This document shows, one piece after another, positions 24,864 to 33,894 of a stretch of 64,000 nucleotides of DNA. A model generated the notes under the pieces. It searched no databases. It was not told where the DNA came from and saw only the letters and a program-made list of their open reading frames with translations. Position 1 is the first letter of the stretch, and every line of letters begins with the position of its first letter. The stretch lies in assembly GCF_900129855.1 (NCBI RefSeq), contig NZ_LT670819.1:496001-560000 (forward strand), in the 5' to 3' direction. The position numbers and the translations under genes are program-made. The DNA is from Streptomyces sp. 3214.6. Lineage in GTDB: Bacteria > Actinomycetota > Actinomycetes > Streptomycetales > Streptomycetaceae.

Positions 24864-25886
24864 TCAGCTCCGATCGGCGAGGGCATCCCTGAGGAAGTGG
24901 CCGCCCTGTCTGATCGCCGCCACGGCAGCGGGGCTGTCCCGCAGCGGAATCAGGGACACGAAGTCATGCACGGTCCCCAGGTAGCGGACGGCGGTCACCG
25001 GGACGCCGGCCTGTCGCAGCAGGCGGGCGTACTGTTCGCCCTCGTCCCGTACGATGTCCGCCTCCGCCGTCACGATCAGGGCGGGAGGCAGTCCCGCGAG
25101 GTCCGCCGTGGTTGCGCGCATGGGCGAGGCCGTCGGCTCGGCGAGTTCGCTCGCGTCGTCGGTGTACTGGTCCCAGTACCAGTCCAGAGCCTCACGCGTC
25201 AGGAGGTAGCCGGAATCGAACTCGTCCCGCGACGGGGTGGCGGAGTGCGGGTCGGTCATCGGGTAGTAGAGCAGCTGTGCGCGGATGCGGGCGCCGCCTC
25301 GCTGCTTGGCCATCATGGTGAGCGCCGCGGCCATGGTCGCGCCCGCGCAGTCGCCGGCCAGCGCCAGCCTGCCGCCGTCCAGATCCAGGGCGTCGGCCTG
25401 CTCCAGCACCGCGGTCAGGATCGCGTACGACTCCTCCAGGGCGACCGGGTAGCGGGCCTCCGGGGTGCGGGTGTACTCGGGCACCACGAAGGCGGCGCCG
25501 CTCGTGGCCGTCAGCTCGCCTATCAAGTGCGCGTGGGTTCGGGCGTCGCCCAGCATCCACCGTCCGCCGTGCAGGTACACGACGACGGGAAGAGGGCCGG
25601 TCGGCCGCGTCGGCCGGAACAACCAGAAGCCGACGAGCCCGCGGGGACCCACCGGCGCCACCCGGAACTCGGCGTCCAGACCGAAGCCGTCGAATGTGTG
25701 GCCCTGAATCTCCAGCAGTGCCTGCCGTCCGTCGGCCGGTCCGAGCTGGTGCAGGTAGGGCGGGGCGGCGCAGGCGTCGACGAGCCGCTGCGCCAGGGGG
25801 TCGAGGACGACAGCAGGGCGTTCTGACCCGCCTCGGCCCTCTGCGGGCTCGGAATTCAACGGCTCACCTTTCCCTTCTCTCGTCAC
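24864..25886 (-). CDS. HSL-type alpha/beta hydrolase with Cys in the nucleophile position
   Basis: 340 residues. The oxyanion motif HGGRW (106-110) and the fold of hormone-sensitive-lipase-type esterases are clear (PVVVYLHGG, VVPEYTRTPEARYPVALEE). The nucleophile elbow reads GDCAGA (178-183), with Cys180 replacing the Ser of GDSAGG. The DNA codon is unambiguous (TGC). Asp277 (TAEADIVRDEG) and His307 (GTVHDF) complete the triad. Cys could still act as a nucleophile, as in dienelactone hydrolases, or the protein may be a binder. It lies behind the LuxR-type regulator gene on the same strand, 58 bases away, so the two may be co-transcribed. Confidence 0.85.
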   Translation of the reverse strand: MTREGKGEPLNSEPAEGRGGSERPAVVLDPLAQRLVDACAAPPYLHQLGPADGRQALLEIQGHTFDGFGLDAEFRVAPVGPRGLVGFWLFRPTRPTGPLPVVVYLHGGRWMLGDARTHAHLIGELTATSGAAFVVPEYTRTPEARYPVALEESYAILTAVLEQADALDLDGGRLALAGDCAGATMAAALTMMAKQRGGARIRAQLLYYPMTDPHSATPSRDEFDSGYLLTREALDWYWDQYTDDASELAEPTASPMRATTADLAGLPPALIVTAEADIVRDEGEQYARLLRQAGVPVTAVRYLGTVHDFVSLIPLRDSPAAVAAIRQGGHFLRDALADRS

Positions 25887-25944
25887 AGCCGGACCGCTGG
25901 AGCAGCCCCGCCAGCGCGCCCCGCCAGCGCGCCCCGTCGTGGGA

Positions 25945-28722
25945 TCACAGATCGTCGAACAGGTCGCGGAGCTGGTTGCGGCTGCTGACGCCCAGCTTCG
26001 GATAGACGTTGTAGAGGTGGGTGCTGACCGTACGCGGGGAGATCATCAGCTGCTCCGCTATCTCCCGGTTGCGCAGCCCTCGTGCCGCCAGCCTTACGAT
26101 CTGGCACTGCTGGGCGGTCAGTTCCGCCAGCGGGTCGGCCTGGGCGGGGGCGGTGGTGGCCACGCCGGTCGCCCGCAACTCGGCGCGGGCCTCCTCGGCC
26201 AGGACGGACGCGCCGAGCCGGGTGAACGTCTCCAGCGCGGTGGCCAGGAGGGGGCGGGCGTCCAGGGGGCGCCGCTGTCTGCGCAGCCACTGCGCGTAGT
26301 GGAGTCTCGCCTGCGCCCGGGCCAGTGGCCACTGATCGCCTACCGGGTTCACCGTGGCGAGCCGGAAATGGTGTTCGGCGTCCTTCGGGTCGCCGGCCAG
26401 CGCGGCGGCGTGGTGCATCAGCAGCGTCATCCGGGTCGTCGGGCGCTCCCCCATCGCGGCGCGCACCACCTCCAGGACGTGTGCCGCCTCCTCCTGGCGG
26501 CCCGTCCGCTGGGCGGCCGCGGCGAGATCGGCGACCGAGCGGGGGGACAGGAAGTAGTGCAGCGCCGTGCCGTCCTCGCCGAACAGGGACCGGAAGTGCC
26601 GGAACGCGGCGTCGAAGTCGCCGGACGACATGGCGGAGGTACCGGCGGCCCGCAGGAGTCGTGCATGGGTGGCGCGGTTCTCCTCCAGTGCGACTGCCGT
26701 CCATGCCTGGTCCGCCGGCATGGACGCGGGTTCGCCGCGCAGGGCGCGCAGGATCGCCCGCAGCGCCTCGGTGTCGATCTGCAGATGCCTCCACTTGTGA
26801 ACCGCCGCCAGCGCCGCGGTCTTCTCCAGGTGCTGGTCGGCCTCCGTCCACCGGCCGGTGTCGATCAACGTCGCGGCCATCGGCATGCACGTGGGCGCGG
26901 CGGAGCCCATGGCACCGTACGCGCTGAGCACGGGGTAGACCCGGCGGAAGGACTCCACGCACAGATCGGACTCGTCGGCGTAGTAGGCAACCGCGCCTAC
27001 GGCCATGCCCCGGGTCATCTCGGCGATGTCGAGCGACGGCTGTGGCGAGCCCGGTCGTCGGCGGACGCCACACAACAACTGTGTGGCAGCGGTCGGGTCG
27101 GCCCCGGCCAGGGTCGCGGCCAGCACCGCATCACTGGCATCGGTCGTCTTCAGCTCGGCGTAGGCGGTGTCGCGGCCCCCGCCCCGTACTCCGCTCAGCA
27201 GCGAGGTTATCGGGTGCCTGACCTCGGGCAGGCCTGACTGGAACCCGACCGCGTTGAGCACGCTTGTCAGAGCGAGCACCGTCATGGCGTCCCCGGGCGG
27301 ATTCGGCTCCAGCGCACTCATCAGCACCTGGAACCCCTGCCGCTGGTGACCGAACAGCGACAGGGCCATGCCCGCGGCGCAGGCCGCCATGCCCAGCAGG
27401 TCCCGGTCCTCGGTGAGCGCTGTGATCTTGTCGTAGAGTTCGCCGACCCACGAGGGGTCGCCGGCGTTCTGGGCGGCCCTCAGCGCCTTCGCGTAGCGGC
27501 GCGCCCGGTCGGCGGTCGCGGGGCTGCACTCGGCTGACCGTTGCAGGGCCGCGCCCGCCGCGAAGAACCCGCCGAGTCGTTCGGCCAGTTCGGCGGTGTC
27601 CTCCAAGGCCGCGGCCACGGACTCGTCCTGGCCGATGCATGCTGCGGCCAGGTGCCAGGCCCGGCGGGCCGGGTCGGCCGTGAGGGACGCGGCCAGGTCC
27701 CGGTGCACCTGCTGCCGGAGATAGGCGGGCGCCGTGTGGTAGGAACCCGCGCGGGCCAACGGGTGGCGGAAGACCACCCGCCCGTCCACGACGGTCACGA
27801 GGCCGGCTTCCTCGGCCGGGGCCCATGCCCAGAGATCCGACCCGGCGCCCGCGGCCGCCATGATCGTGTCAAGGTCTTCGTACTGCGACGCCGCCGCGTA
27901 AAGGACCAGTCGCCGGGTCATGTCCGGCAGGCCGCGCAGGCGGGCGGAGTACAACTGCTGGATGCGCTCGGTCTGCGGCAGTCCGCCGCCGCCGGGCAGT
28001 ACTCCCACGCCGCCCGTTCCGGCCGCACGGCACAGTTCGATGATGGCCAGCGGATTTCCGCGGGCCTGGCGCAGCAGTTCGATCCGCGTCCGGCCGGTGG
28101 GAACGTGCGGCTGCGCGTCCACGAGTTCGGCCGCGGCCCGTTCGGTCAGCGGCCCCAACAGCATGGTGGGCAGGGCCTCCGGAACCCCCTCGGGGGGTGT
28201 CTGCCCGCGTGCCGCCAGCAGCACTGGCACGTCGGCGGCGGTGAGGCGGCGCATCACGAAGCTGAGGACCTCCAAGGAGTCCCGGTCGAAGTGCTGAACG
28301 TCGTCGATCGTCAGCACGACACGCTGCCGCCGGGAGACCTCGGTCAGCAGCGTCAGGACCGCGACACGCAGCTGCATGGGGTCGGACGGTCCCTCCACGG
28401 GCGCGATGCCGAACGCCGTCTCGAGTGCGTTGCGCAGATGCTCGGCCAGCGTGGCGGCCTCGTGCAGAACGGGCAGGAGCAACTGGTGCAGGGACGCGAA
28501 GGACTGTCGCGACTCGGCCTCCGTGCCCTGGCACGCCAGCACGAGCGCTCCGCTGTCCCGAGCGTGGTCGACGGCGACCGCCAGCAGCCTCGACTTGCCC
28601 GTGCCGGCCTCGCCGAGCAGGATCAGCGTCCGCGGTTCGCCAGGGCCCTCGACGATTCGCAGAAGGCGAGCGATCTCGTCCTGCCGGCCCAAGGGGGACA
28701 TATGTGGTTCGAACGACCGCAT
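25945..28722 (-). CDS. LAL-type LuxR-family transcriptional regulator with ATPase domain
   Basis: About 925 residues. Walker A is GEAGTGKS (37-44) and Walker B VVLTIDDVQHFD. A long middle part with tetratricopeptide-like helical repeats follows. The C-terminal helix-turn-helix is LTAQQCQIVRLAARGLRNRE then IAEQLMISPRTVSTHLYNVY, the GerE/LuxR type. These large regulators activate nearby pathways on binding ATP and a ligand; the effector is not known. The start ATG 28722 has no strong ribosome binding site, and ATG 28701 is an alternative. The first neighbour downstream is the Cys-hydrolase gene; the AraC gene lies behind it on the same strand. Confidence 0.9.
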   Translation of the reverse strand: MRSFEPHMSPLGRQDEIARLLRIVEGPGEPRTLILLGEAGTGKSRLLAVAVDHARDSGALVLACQGTEAESRQSFASLHQLLLPVLHEAATLAEHLRNALETAFGIAPVEGPSDPMQLRVAVLTLLTEVSRRQRVVLTIDDVQHFDRDSLEVLSFVMRRLTAADVPVLLAARGQTPPEGVPEALPTMLLGPLTERAAAELVDAQPHVPTGRTRIELLRQARGNPLAIIELCRAAGTGGVGVLPGGGGLPQTERIQQLYSARLRGLPDMTRRLVLYAAASQYEDLDTIMAAAGAGSDLWAWAPAEEAGLVTVVDGRVVFRHPLARAGSYHTAPAYLRQQVHRDLAASLTADPARRAWHLAAACIGQDESVAAALEDTAELAERLGGFFAAGAALQRSAECSPATADRARRYAKALRAAQNAGDPSWVGELYDKITALTEDRDLLGMAACAAGMALSLFGHQRQGFQVLMSALEPNPPGDAMTVLALTSVLNAVGFQSGLPEVRHPITSLLSGVRGGGRDTAYAELKTTDASDAVLAATLAGADPTAATQLLCGVRRRPGSPQPSLDIAEMTRGMAVGAVAYYADESDLCVESFRRVYPVLSAYGAMGSAAPTCMPMAATLIDTGRWTEADQHLEKTAALAAVHKWRHLQIDTEALRAILRALRGEPASMPADQAWTAVALEENRATHARLLRAAGTSAMSSGDFDAAFRHFRSLFGEDGTALHYFLSPRSVADLAAAAQRTGRQEEAAHVLEVVRAAMGERPTTRMTLLMHHAAALAGDPKDAEHHFRLATVNPVGDQWPLARAQARLHYAQWLRRQRRPLDARPLLATALETFTRLGASVLAEEARAELRATGVATTAPAQADPLAELTAQQCQIVRLAARGLRNREIAEQLMISPRTVSTHLYNVYPKLGVSSRNQLRDLFDDL

Positions 28723-28992
28723 GGTGCTGCGCCTAGCCCCCGTGCCGGGCCACGGTCGCCGCGTCGGCGCAGGGTATCCGGGGAACATCCTTGAACGGTT
28801 CGGCCACGATGTTCTCCCCTGTCCTTGTGCGCATCTCCCCTGCCAGTCACGACAGCGAGGCAGACGGCAGACATTTTGCCATCCATCTCGTGCGGGGCAG
28901 CACGGTCCCAGGACCACGGGCGCGGGCGCACCGGCTGCGGCTGCGGCTGCCCGTCACGGCCGGCGCGCTGGAGCGGGAGCACAGGCCGCTGC

Positions 28993-29952
28993 TCACGTGT
29001 GACGGGTGCTGGCCTGCCATTCCCGGGGTGACATGCCGTAGGCAGTGCGAAAGACCCGGGAGAAGTGGGAAGCGCTCACAAAACCCCAGCGCTGCGCAAC
29101 CGCGGACACGGTCGGCGCCGTCCCCGAAGGCCGTGACAGATCACCTCGGCACCTCTCCAGGCGCTCGCGGTGGATCCAACGGCCTACCGTGATCCCTTCC
29201 GAGCGGAAGAGGTTGTGGAGGTACCGGACCGATATGTGGTGCGCGACCGCGATCCTCTCCGGTGAGAGCTCGGAGTCGGCCAGGTTCCGAAGGATGTACG
29301 CCTTGACTCGTGCCAGCATGCCCCGGGCCGTGTCCGAAGCCTGAGGGTCCAGTCGGCCCTGGCGTTCGCGCACCATCACCGTCAGCAGATCCACGGCGGT
29401 CATCGCGAGTCGCCGCCCCGTGGACGAGTCGAATGCGGCCGCGTGGTCGGCCAGGCGTGCCAGATATCCGGCGACGAGTCCGGACGTACCGGAACTGCCG
29501 CTGAACAAAGTTCCGGTGATCGTCCGCAGCTCGGTGTCCGACATGCCCAGCTCCTTCTTCGGCACACCGAACCAGGTGAAACGAAAGTCGTCGGGATGCT
29601 CTCTCGTGAAGGGCCGTCCCGTGTCAGTGCAGGTGAAGGTTCCGGGCTTGGCCACAACCTGGCGTCCGTCCTGGCTGAGCCTCGCCGTACCCCGCTGCTG
29701 CAAGGTGACGGTCAGGTACTCCTCGCCGCCCTGGGCGATCAGGCGTCTGTGGCGCGAAACCGTCTGGGGGCCGGCCCCGACCACGGAGATCCGCAAGGGG
29801 CCGAGCCGCGCGCTGCTGATCGTCCCCACCGAGCGTTCACGCTCGTGAAGCGTCACGTCCAGCGGTATGAATGTGTTGGAGACCAGGCTGTGCCAGTAAT
29901 CCGCCCGTTCGGAAGGCGAGAACGGCACGGTGGGGACTACGACGGACATCAT
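28993..29952 (-). CDS. AraC-family regulator with AraC-binding-like N-terminal domain
   Basis: 319 residues. The first 180 are the effector domain type often called AraC-binding-like (FSPSERADYWHSLVSNTFIP, FTCTDTGRPF, FRFTWFGVPKKEL). The C-terminal two helix-turn-helix units are SPERIAVAHHISVRYLHNLF and VSAVAQRWGFVSASHFSRVF followed by GMSPREW. Start ATG 29952 or the next ATG. The 270 bases between it and the LuxR gene suggest separate transcription. Target and effector unknown. Confidence 0.88.
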   Translation of the reverse strand: MMSVVVPTVPFSPSERADYWHSLVSNTFIPLDVTLHERERSVGTISSARLGPLRISVVGAGPQTVSRHRRLIAQGGEEYLTVTLQQRGTARLSQDGRQVVAKPGTFTCTDTGRPFTREHPDDFRFTWFGVPKKELGMSDTELRTITGTLFSGSSGTSGLVAGYLARLADHAAAFDSSTGRRLAMTAVDLLTVMVRERQGRLDPQASDTARGMLARVKAYILRNLADSELSPERIAVAHHISVRYLHNLFRSEGITVGRWIHRERLERCRGDLSRPSGTAPTVSAVAQRWGFVSASHFSRVFRTAYGMSPREWQASTRHT

Positions 29953-30339
29953 GACTCCTCGTCAGGGTCGTGCAGGCCGGGGAGCCCTGGCGGGACATCG
30001 GTGGCAGCCGGGGCGAAGACGACTGTCTCCTGCATTCACTCTCGGCTTCTCGGCCGCCGGTGCCATCCGTCATGTGACGTACGGTCCGCGCGGTTCGCCG
30101 ATTCCTCTTGCGTGGTCACGGTCCGGCACTCGCACTGGACTGGCTAGGACCTGTCCGGGCGACCGTGACCGGCTCCGAGCCGGGACAGTCGTGGTGGAGA
30201 GGGCCGGGCGGTGGCCCGCCCATGCACTGCCGGGCCGCCTGCCGTGCGCTGACGGTCAATCTTTCTTCCGGGCTCCTCCTAGCCTGACCGCGGCGGCCTC
30301 ATGATCCGGACCGCCGCGCGGAACCGAGTCAGGAGCAGC
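29953..30339. other. Divergent gap, nothing assigned
   Basis: Between the divergent AraC gene and the DUF4232 lipoprotein gene. It must hold both promoters; no palindrome or hexamer pair stood out enough to report. Confidence 0.4.
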
Positions 30340-30981
30340 ATGTCCAGCCAACCGAGACACCCTGGACGCCGCCGAGCCGCCGTGGCTCTGGCAGCGGTCG
30401 GCGCCCTGGCCGTCGTACTGACCGCGTGCACGAGCGACGACAAGTCAGGAGGCGCCACCGGCAGCGATCCGCTCGCCAGTACCCCGCCGGACGCGAGTAC
30501 GTCGGCACCGTCAGTGGCCCCGGCCCGGCCCTCCTCGTCCCCCGCGACGACCGCACCGTCCACTCGCTGCCGTACCGCAGACCTGCGCGCCTCCATCGGC
30601 CCGAACCGTCCCGGAGCCGGTCAGGAGAACTTCGCCGTCGTCCTGACGAACAACTCGACCCGCACCTGCACGGTCTACGGCTTTCCCGGCATCGCCTTCG
30701 TCGACGGCGGCGGGGAGGCGGTCACGCCGGACCCCGGGCGGGCCGTCGGCCAGGAGGAGCCGACGGTGACGCTGAAGCCCGGTGCCAGTGCGTGGTCGGC
30801 GCTGACGTTCGCCAATCCGGCGGCCACCGGCGTGACCACCGTGACCCCTGCGGCCGTCCTCGTCACCCCTCCCGACGAGACCGCGTCGATCAAGGTGGCC
30901 TGGAGCGGCGACAAGGTCTCCAACACGGGCAAGGCGTCGGTTCCGCAGGTGAGCCCGCTCAGGCCGGGCGACGGCGGTTGA
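30340..30981 (+). CDS. DUF4232-type lipoprotein
   Basis: ATG 30340 follows CAGGAGC; an upstream ATG at 30301 would add 13 Arg-rich residues. The signal peptide (RRAAVALAAVGALAVV) ends in lipobox LTAC. A Ser/Thr/Pro linker leads to the DUF4232 domain: CRTADLRASIGPN, then FAVVLTNNSTRTCTVYGFPG, and SAWSALTFANPA. The conserved Cys pair is present (CRTA and RTCT). Extracellular, function unknown. Confidence 0.82.
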   Translation: MSSQPRHPGRRRAAVALAAVGALAVVLTACTSDDKSGGATGSDPLASTPPDASTSAPSVAPARPSSSPATTAPSTRCRTADLRASIGPNRPGAGQENFAVVLTNNSTRTCTVYGFPGIAFVDGGGEAVTPDPGRAVGQEEPTVTLKPGASAWSALTFANPAATGVTTVTPAAVLVTPPDETASIKVAWSGDKVSNTGKASVPQVSPLRPGDGG

Positions 30982-31319
30982 CCTCGGCAGCATCCGCGTC
31001 GGCACCGGTCGACGGCGTGAGCGGGCGGGCCGCGCCCTCGACCAGCTCCAAGGCGGCATCCGGCCGGCCAGACCACCGTGCGCTCGACCAACCGACGGCC
31101 GCGCGCCTGCAGCCGGCATCACCGCTTCCGCGCTGGCTTCGACCTCTTGGGCGGACCGGCCGACAGTCACGACGACGCTCGGGTAACTGGCCTTCGTCAC
31201 CCGAGGGACGGTCACCCGCCTTCCAAGGATCTGTCGCGCACCCATCCGGCCTGCCTCATTCCCAAGACCTGGGGCATCGGAGCCCACCCGCCAGTCGCCG
31301 TGGGCGGAGTTCAGCAGGG
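30982..31319. other. Gap, possible coding debris
   Basis: Minus-strand text such as VPRVTKASYPSVVVTVGRSA around 31150-31240 is faintly protein-like but lacks any start or family signature. Nothing else seen. Confidence 0.3.
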
Positions 31320-31979
31320 TCAGTGGCGGGCCCCCGCCGCTGCCTCAGCGGACAGGTGCAGCGGCGCACCGGTCTTCGCCCGAACCTCTTCCTCGGTAAC
31401 GCCCGGAGCGAGAGCCCGCAATCGCAGGCCATCCCTGCTCACGTCGATGGTGGCGAGATCGGTGATGATGCGATCGACCACGCCGGCGGCGGTCAGCGGC
31501 AGCGTGCAGTCGTCGACGATCTTCGGACTTCCGTCCTTGGCGACGTGGTCGGTGAGCACGACGATCCGACGGGCCCCGACCACGAGGTCCATGGCGCCGC
31601 CCATGCCCTTCACGAGGGCGCCGGGGATGGTCCAGTTCGCGAGGTCGCCCCTCGCGCTCACCTGGAGGGCTCCCAGGATGGCGATGTCGATGTGACCGCC
31701 GCGGATCATGCCGAAGGACGTCGCCGAGTCGAAGTAACTCGCTCCGGGGTTGACGGTGACCGTCTGCTTGCCCGCGTTGATGACGTCGGCGTCCTCTTCG
31801 CCCTCCCAGGGGAACGGGCCGAGGCCGAGGATGCCGTTCTCGCTCTGCAAGGTCACCTGGACGCCGTCGGGAATGTGGTTGGCCACGAGGGTCGGGATCC
31901 CGATGCCGAGGTTCACGTAGTCGCCGTCGTTGAGTTCGGCGGCCGCGACCGCGGCCATCTCGTCGCGTGTCCGGGGCAC
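31320..31979 (-). CDS. CoA-transferase subunit B (SCOT / 3-oxoadipate type)
   Basis: 219 residues. GTG 31979 follows GGAGAG. The family signature [18 protein letters not shown] and [12 protein letters not shown] are present, with catalytic Glu47 in SENG, and FFDSATSF-like and [14 protein letters not shown] blocks. With subunit A it moves CoA from succinyl-CoA to a 3-oxoacid (acetoacetate or 3-oxoadipate). Which substrate is used cannot be decided; the divergent IclR regulator favours an aromatic or 3-oxoadipate role, but no other pca genes are in view. Only 12 bases separate it from subunit A. Confidence 0.9.
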   Translation of the reverse strand: MPRTRDEMAAVAAAELNDGDYVNLGIGIPTLVANHIPDGVQVTLQSENGILGLGPFPWEGEEDADVINAGKQTVTVNPGASYFDSATSFGMIRGGHIDIAILGALQVSARGDLANWTIPGALVKGMGGAMDLVVGARRIVVLTDHVAKDGSPKIVDDCTLPLTAAGVVDRIITDLATIDVSRDGLRLRALAPGVTEEEVRAKTGAPLHLSAEAAAGARH

Positions 31980-31991
31980 GAGTTGTCTCTC

Positions 31992-32711
31992 CTATGCTTC
32001 GACGGTCACGCGGGAACGGACCGTGCGCTGTTCGATTTCCCTGGTCCGCTTGCGCGCGACCACCAGACGGCTGACGTAGACGCCGGGGGTGGTGACCGAT
32101 TCGGGGTCGATGAACTCCTCGGTGAGGTGCTCGGCCTCGGCGACGGTCACCCGGCCGCAGGTGGCCACGAGGGGGTTGAAGTTGCGTGCGGCGGCCCGGT
32201 ACGTCAGGTTGCCCGCCCGGTCGGCGGTGTGGGCGTGCACGAGTGCGAGGTCGGCGACGATCGCGCGCTCCTGGACGTGGACGTGTCCGTCGAACTCGGC
32301 GTGCGGCTTGCCCTCGGCGACGGGTGTACCCACGCCGGCCCTGGTGTAGAAGGCCGGGATGCCCGCCCCACCGGCGCACATGCGCTCGGCGAGCGTGCCC
32401 TGCGGCGCGAACTCCACATCGAGAACCTTGTCCAGGTACTGCTGGGCGAACAGCTTGTTCTCGCCGACGTAGGAGGCGATCACCTTGGTCACCTGACGGT
32501 TCTCCAGCAGCAGACCGAGGCCCTTGCCGTCGACCCCCATGTTGTTGGACACGACCGTCAGCCCCGTGACCCCGCTGTCCCGTACGACCTCGATGAGGTC
32601 GTACGGAACGCCGCAGAGACCGAACCCGCCGACGGCGATCGTCATCCCATCGGTCAGTACGTCGGCCAAGGCCTCTTCCGCGGTCGCGCGCAGCTTGATC
32701 AACTCGTCCAC
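31992..32711 (-). CDS. CoA-transferase subunit A
   Basis: 239 residues, first gene of the operon. TIAVGGFGLCGVPYDLIEVV is the glycine-rich CoA-binding signature and the YVGENKLFAQQYL block follows. FYTRAGVGTPVAEGK and DLALVHAHTADRAGNL are typical of the alpha subunit. The GTG at 32711 lies so close to GGGAGG that the TTG nine bases later may be the real start. Divergent from the IclR gene over a 150-base gap with an inverted repeat. Confidence 0.9.
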   Translation of the reverse strand: MDELIKLRATAEEALADVLTDGMTIAVGGFGLCGVPYDLIEVVRDSGVTGLTVVSNNMGVDGKGLGLLLENRQVTKVIASYVGENKLFAQQYLDKVLDVEFAPQGTLAERMCAGGAGIPAFYTRAGVGTPVAEGKPHAEFDGHVHVQERAIVADLALVHAHTADRAGNLTYRAAARNFNPLVATCGRVTVAEAEHLTEEFIDPESVTTPGVYVSRLVVARKRTREIEQRTVRSRVTVEA

Positions 32712-32724
32712 CTCCCATCCGATG

Positions 32725-32849
32725 CGTTCACTGTCCGAGCGGCAGAGTCAACTCTCGCGCGCCTCTGACATGCAAGGAATGGCGCCCCTGGCGGGGAAAA
32801 CCGGTTGGCGGGCGAGCAGGGACCCCACACAGCGTCCACTGAGTGAACG
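32725..32849. promoter_or_regulatory. Inverted repeat flanking the CoA-transferase / IclR control region
   Basis: cgttcact (32725-32732) is repeated in reverse as agtgaacg (32842-32849), one copy close to each divergent start. The right copy overlaps the small palindrome cactgagtg. A -10-like TACGAT at 32850-32855 would start an IclR transcript near its ATG, so that mRNA may be leaderless. Likely IclR autoregulatory sites. Confidence 0.35.
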
Positions 32850-32861
32850 TACGATGAGGGC

Positions 32862-33644
32862 ATGGACGCGACCCCGGCGGCTCACCTCGTCGGCAGGATG
32901 GGCGCGCTGCTGCGCGCGCTGTCGACGGTCAACGAGGCCGGTGCGGGCACTGCCGAGCTGGCGAGAGCGACAAGCCTGCCGAGGCCGACCGTGCACCGGC
33001 TGCTCGTCTCGTTGGCGGAGGAGGGATTCGTCGACCGCGATCGACGCAGTGGGCGTTGGTTCCTCGGCCCCGAGCTGTATCTGCTCGGCGGGGTGGCCGG
33101 CATTCGCTACGACATCACCCGCCAGGCACGTGAGAGCGTGCACCGGCTCGCGGCGGTGACGGGAGAGAGCGCGTTCTTCTCGGCCCGGCGGGGTGACGAG
33201 ACGGTGTGCCTGCTGCGTGAGGACGGGGACTTTCCGATCCGCTCCTTCGTGCTGTACGAGGGCGCGCGCTTCCCGCTCGGAGTCGTATCGGCGGGCCTGG
33301 CGGTCCTGTCGTTCCTCGACGACACCGAGATCGACGCCTATCTCGCCGACGGTTACCTGGCCGACCGGTGGGGTCCGGCACACGCGCCGGACGCGGTGCG
33401 CGAGCGGATCGCGCAGACCCGGATCGACGGCTACGCCGTGAACCCCGGACTCGTCGTGGAAGGCAGTTGGGGCATGGCGGCAGCGGTGTTCGACCGTGCC
33501 GGGCAGCCCGCGTGGGCGTTGACCGTGACGGGGGTGGAGACCAGGTTCCGCGCCGAGCGCAGACCTGAACTCGGCGCGCTCCTCCTGCGCGAGGCGCACG
33601 CGCTCGGCCGCAGGCTGAACACCGGCACCGGTGGCCGACGCTGA
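32862..33644 (+). CDS. IclR-family transcriptional regulator
   Basis: 260 residues. The winged helix-turn-helix occupies residues 10-70 (GALLRALSTVNEAGAGTAEL, then TSLPRPTVHRLLVSLAEEGF and RWFLGPELY). The effector domain contains VHRLAAVTGESAFFSARRGD, FPLGVVSAGLAVLSFL and IDGYAVNPGLVVEGSWGMAA, the usual IclR ligand-pocket blocks. It probably regulates the divergent CoA-transferase operon. Confidence 0.9.
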   Translation: MDATPAAHLVGRMGALLRALSTVNEAGAGTAELARATSLPRPTVHRLLVSLAEEGFVDRDRRSGRWFLGPELYLLGGVAGIRYDITRQARESVHRLAAVTGESAFFSARRGDETVCLLREDGDFPIRSFVLYEGARFPLGVVSAGLAVLSFLDDTEIDAYLADGYLADRWGPAHAPDAVRERIAQTRIDGYAVNPGLVVEGSWGMAAAVFDRAGQPAWALTVTGVETRFRAERRPELGALLLREAHALGRRLNTGTGGRR

Positions 33645-33894
33645 CCGGCGCGGACGTCGGGAACTGATGTCGGCTGCGGCCCGCGGCCGCCGGTCACTTC
33701 GGCGGAGGCATCGCGGCTGCTGTCGAACGGGGGCGCGAAGGCCCGAGCCCCGTTCACTCCGGTACCTGGCACCCGACACCCGACAGCCCGAACGCACCGG
33801 CCGGAGCGCCGTGGAGGTGGAGCCGATCTAGGCTGGAAGCAGCCGCTGGAAACCAGGGCTGACGGGCACGGCTGTCCGGACGGAGGCCTGGCAC

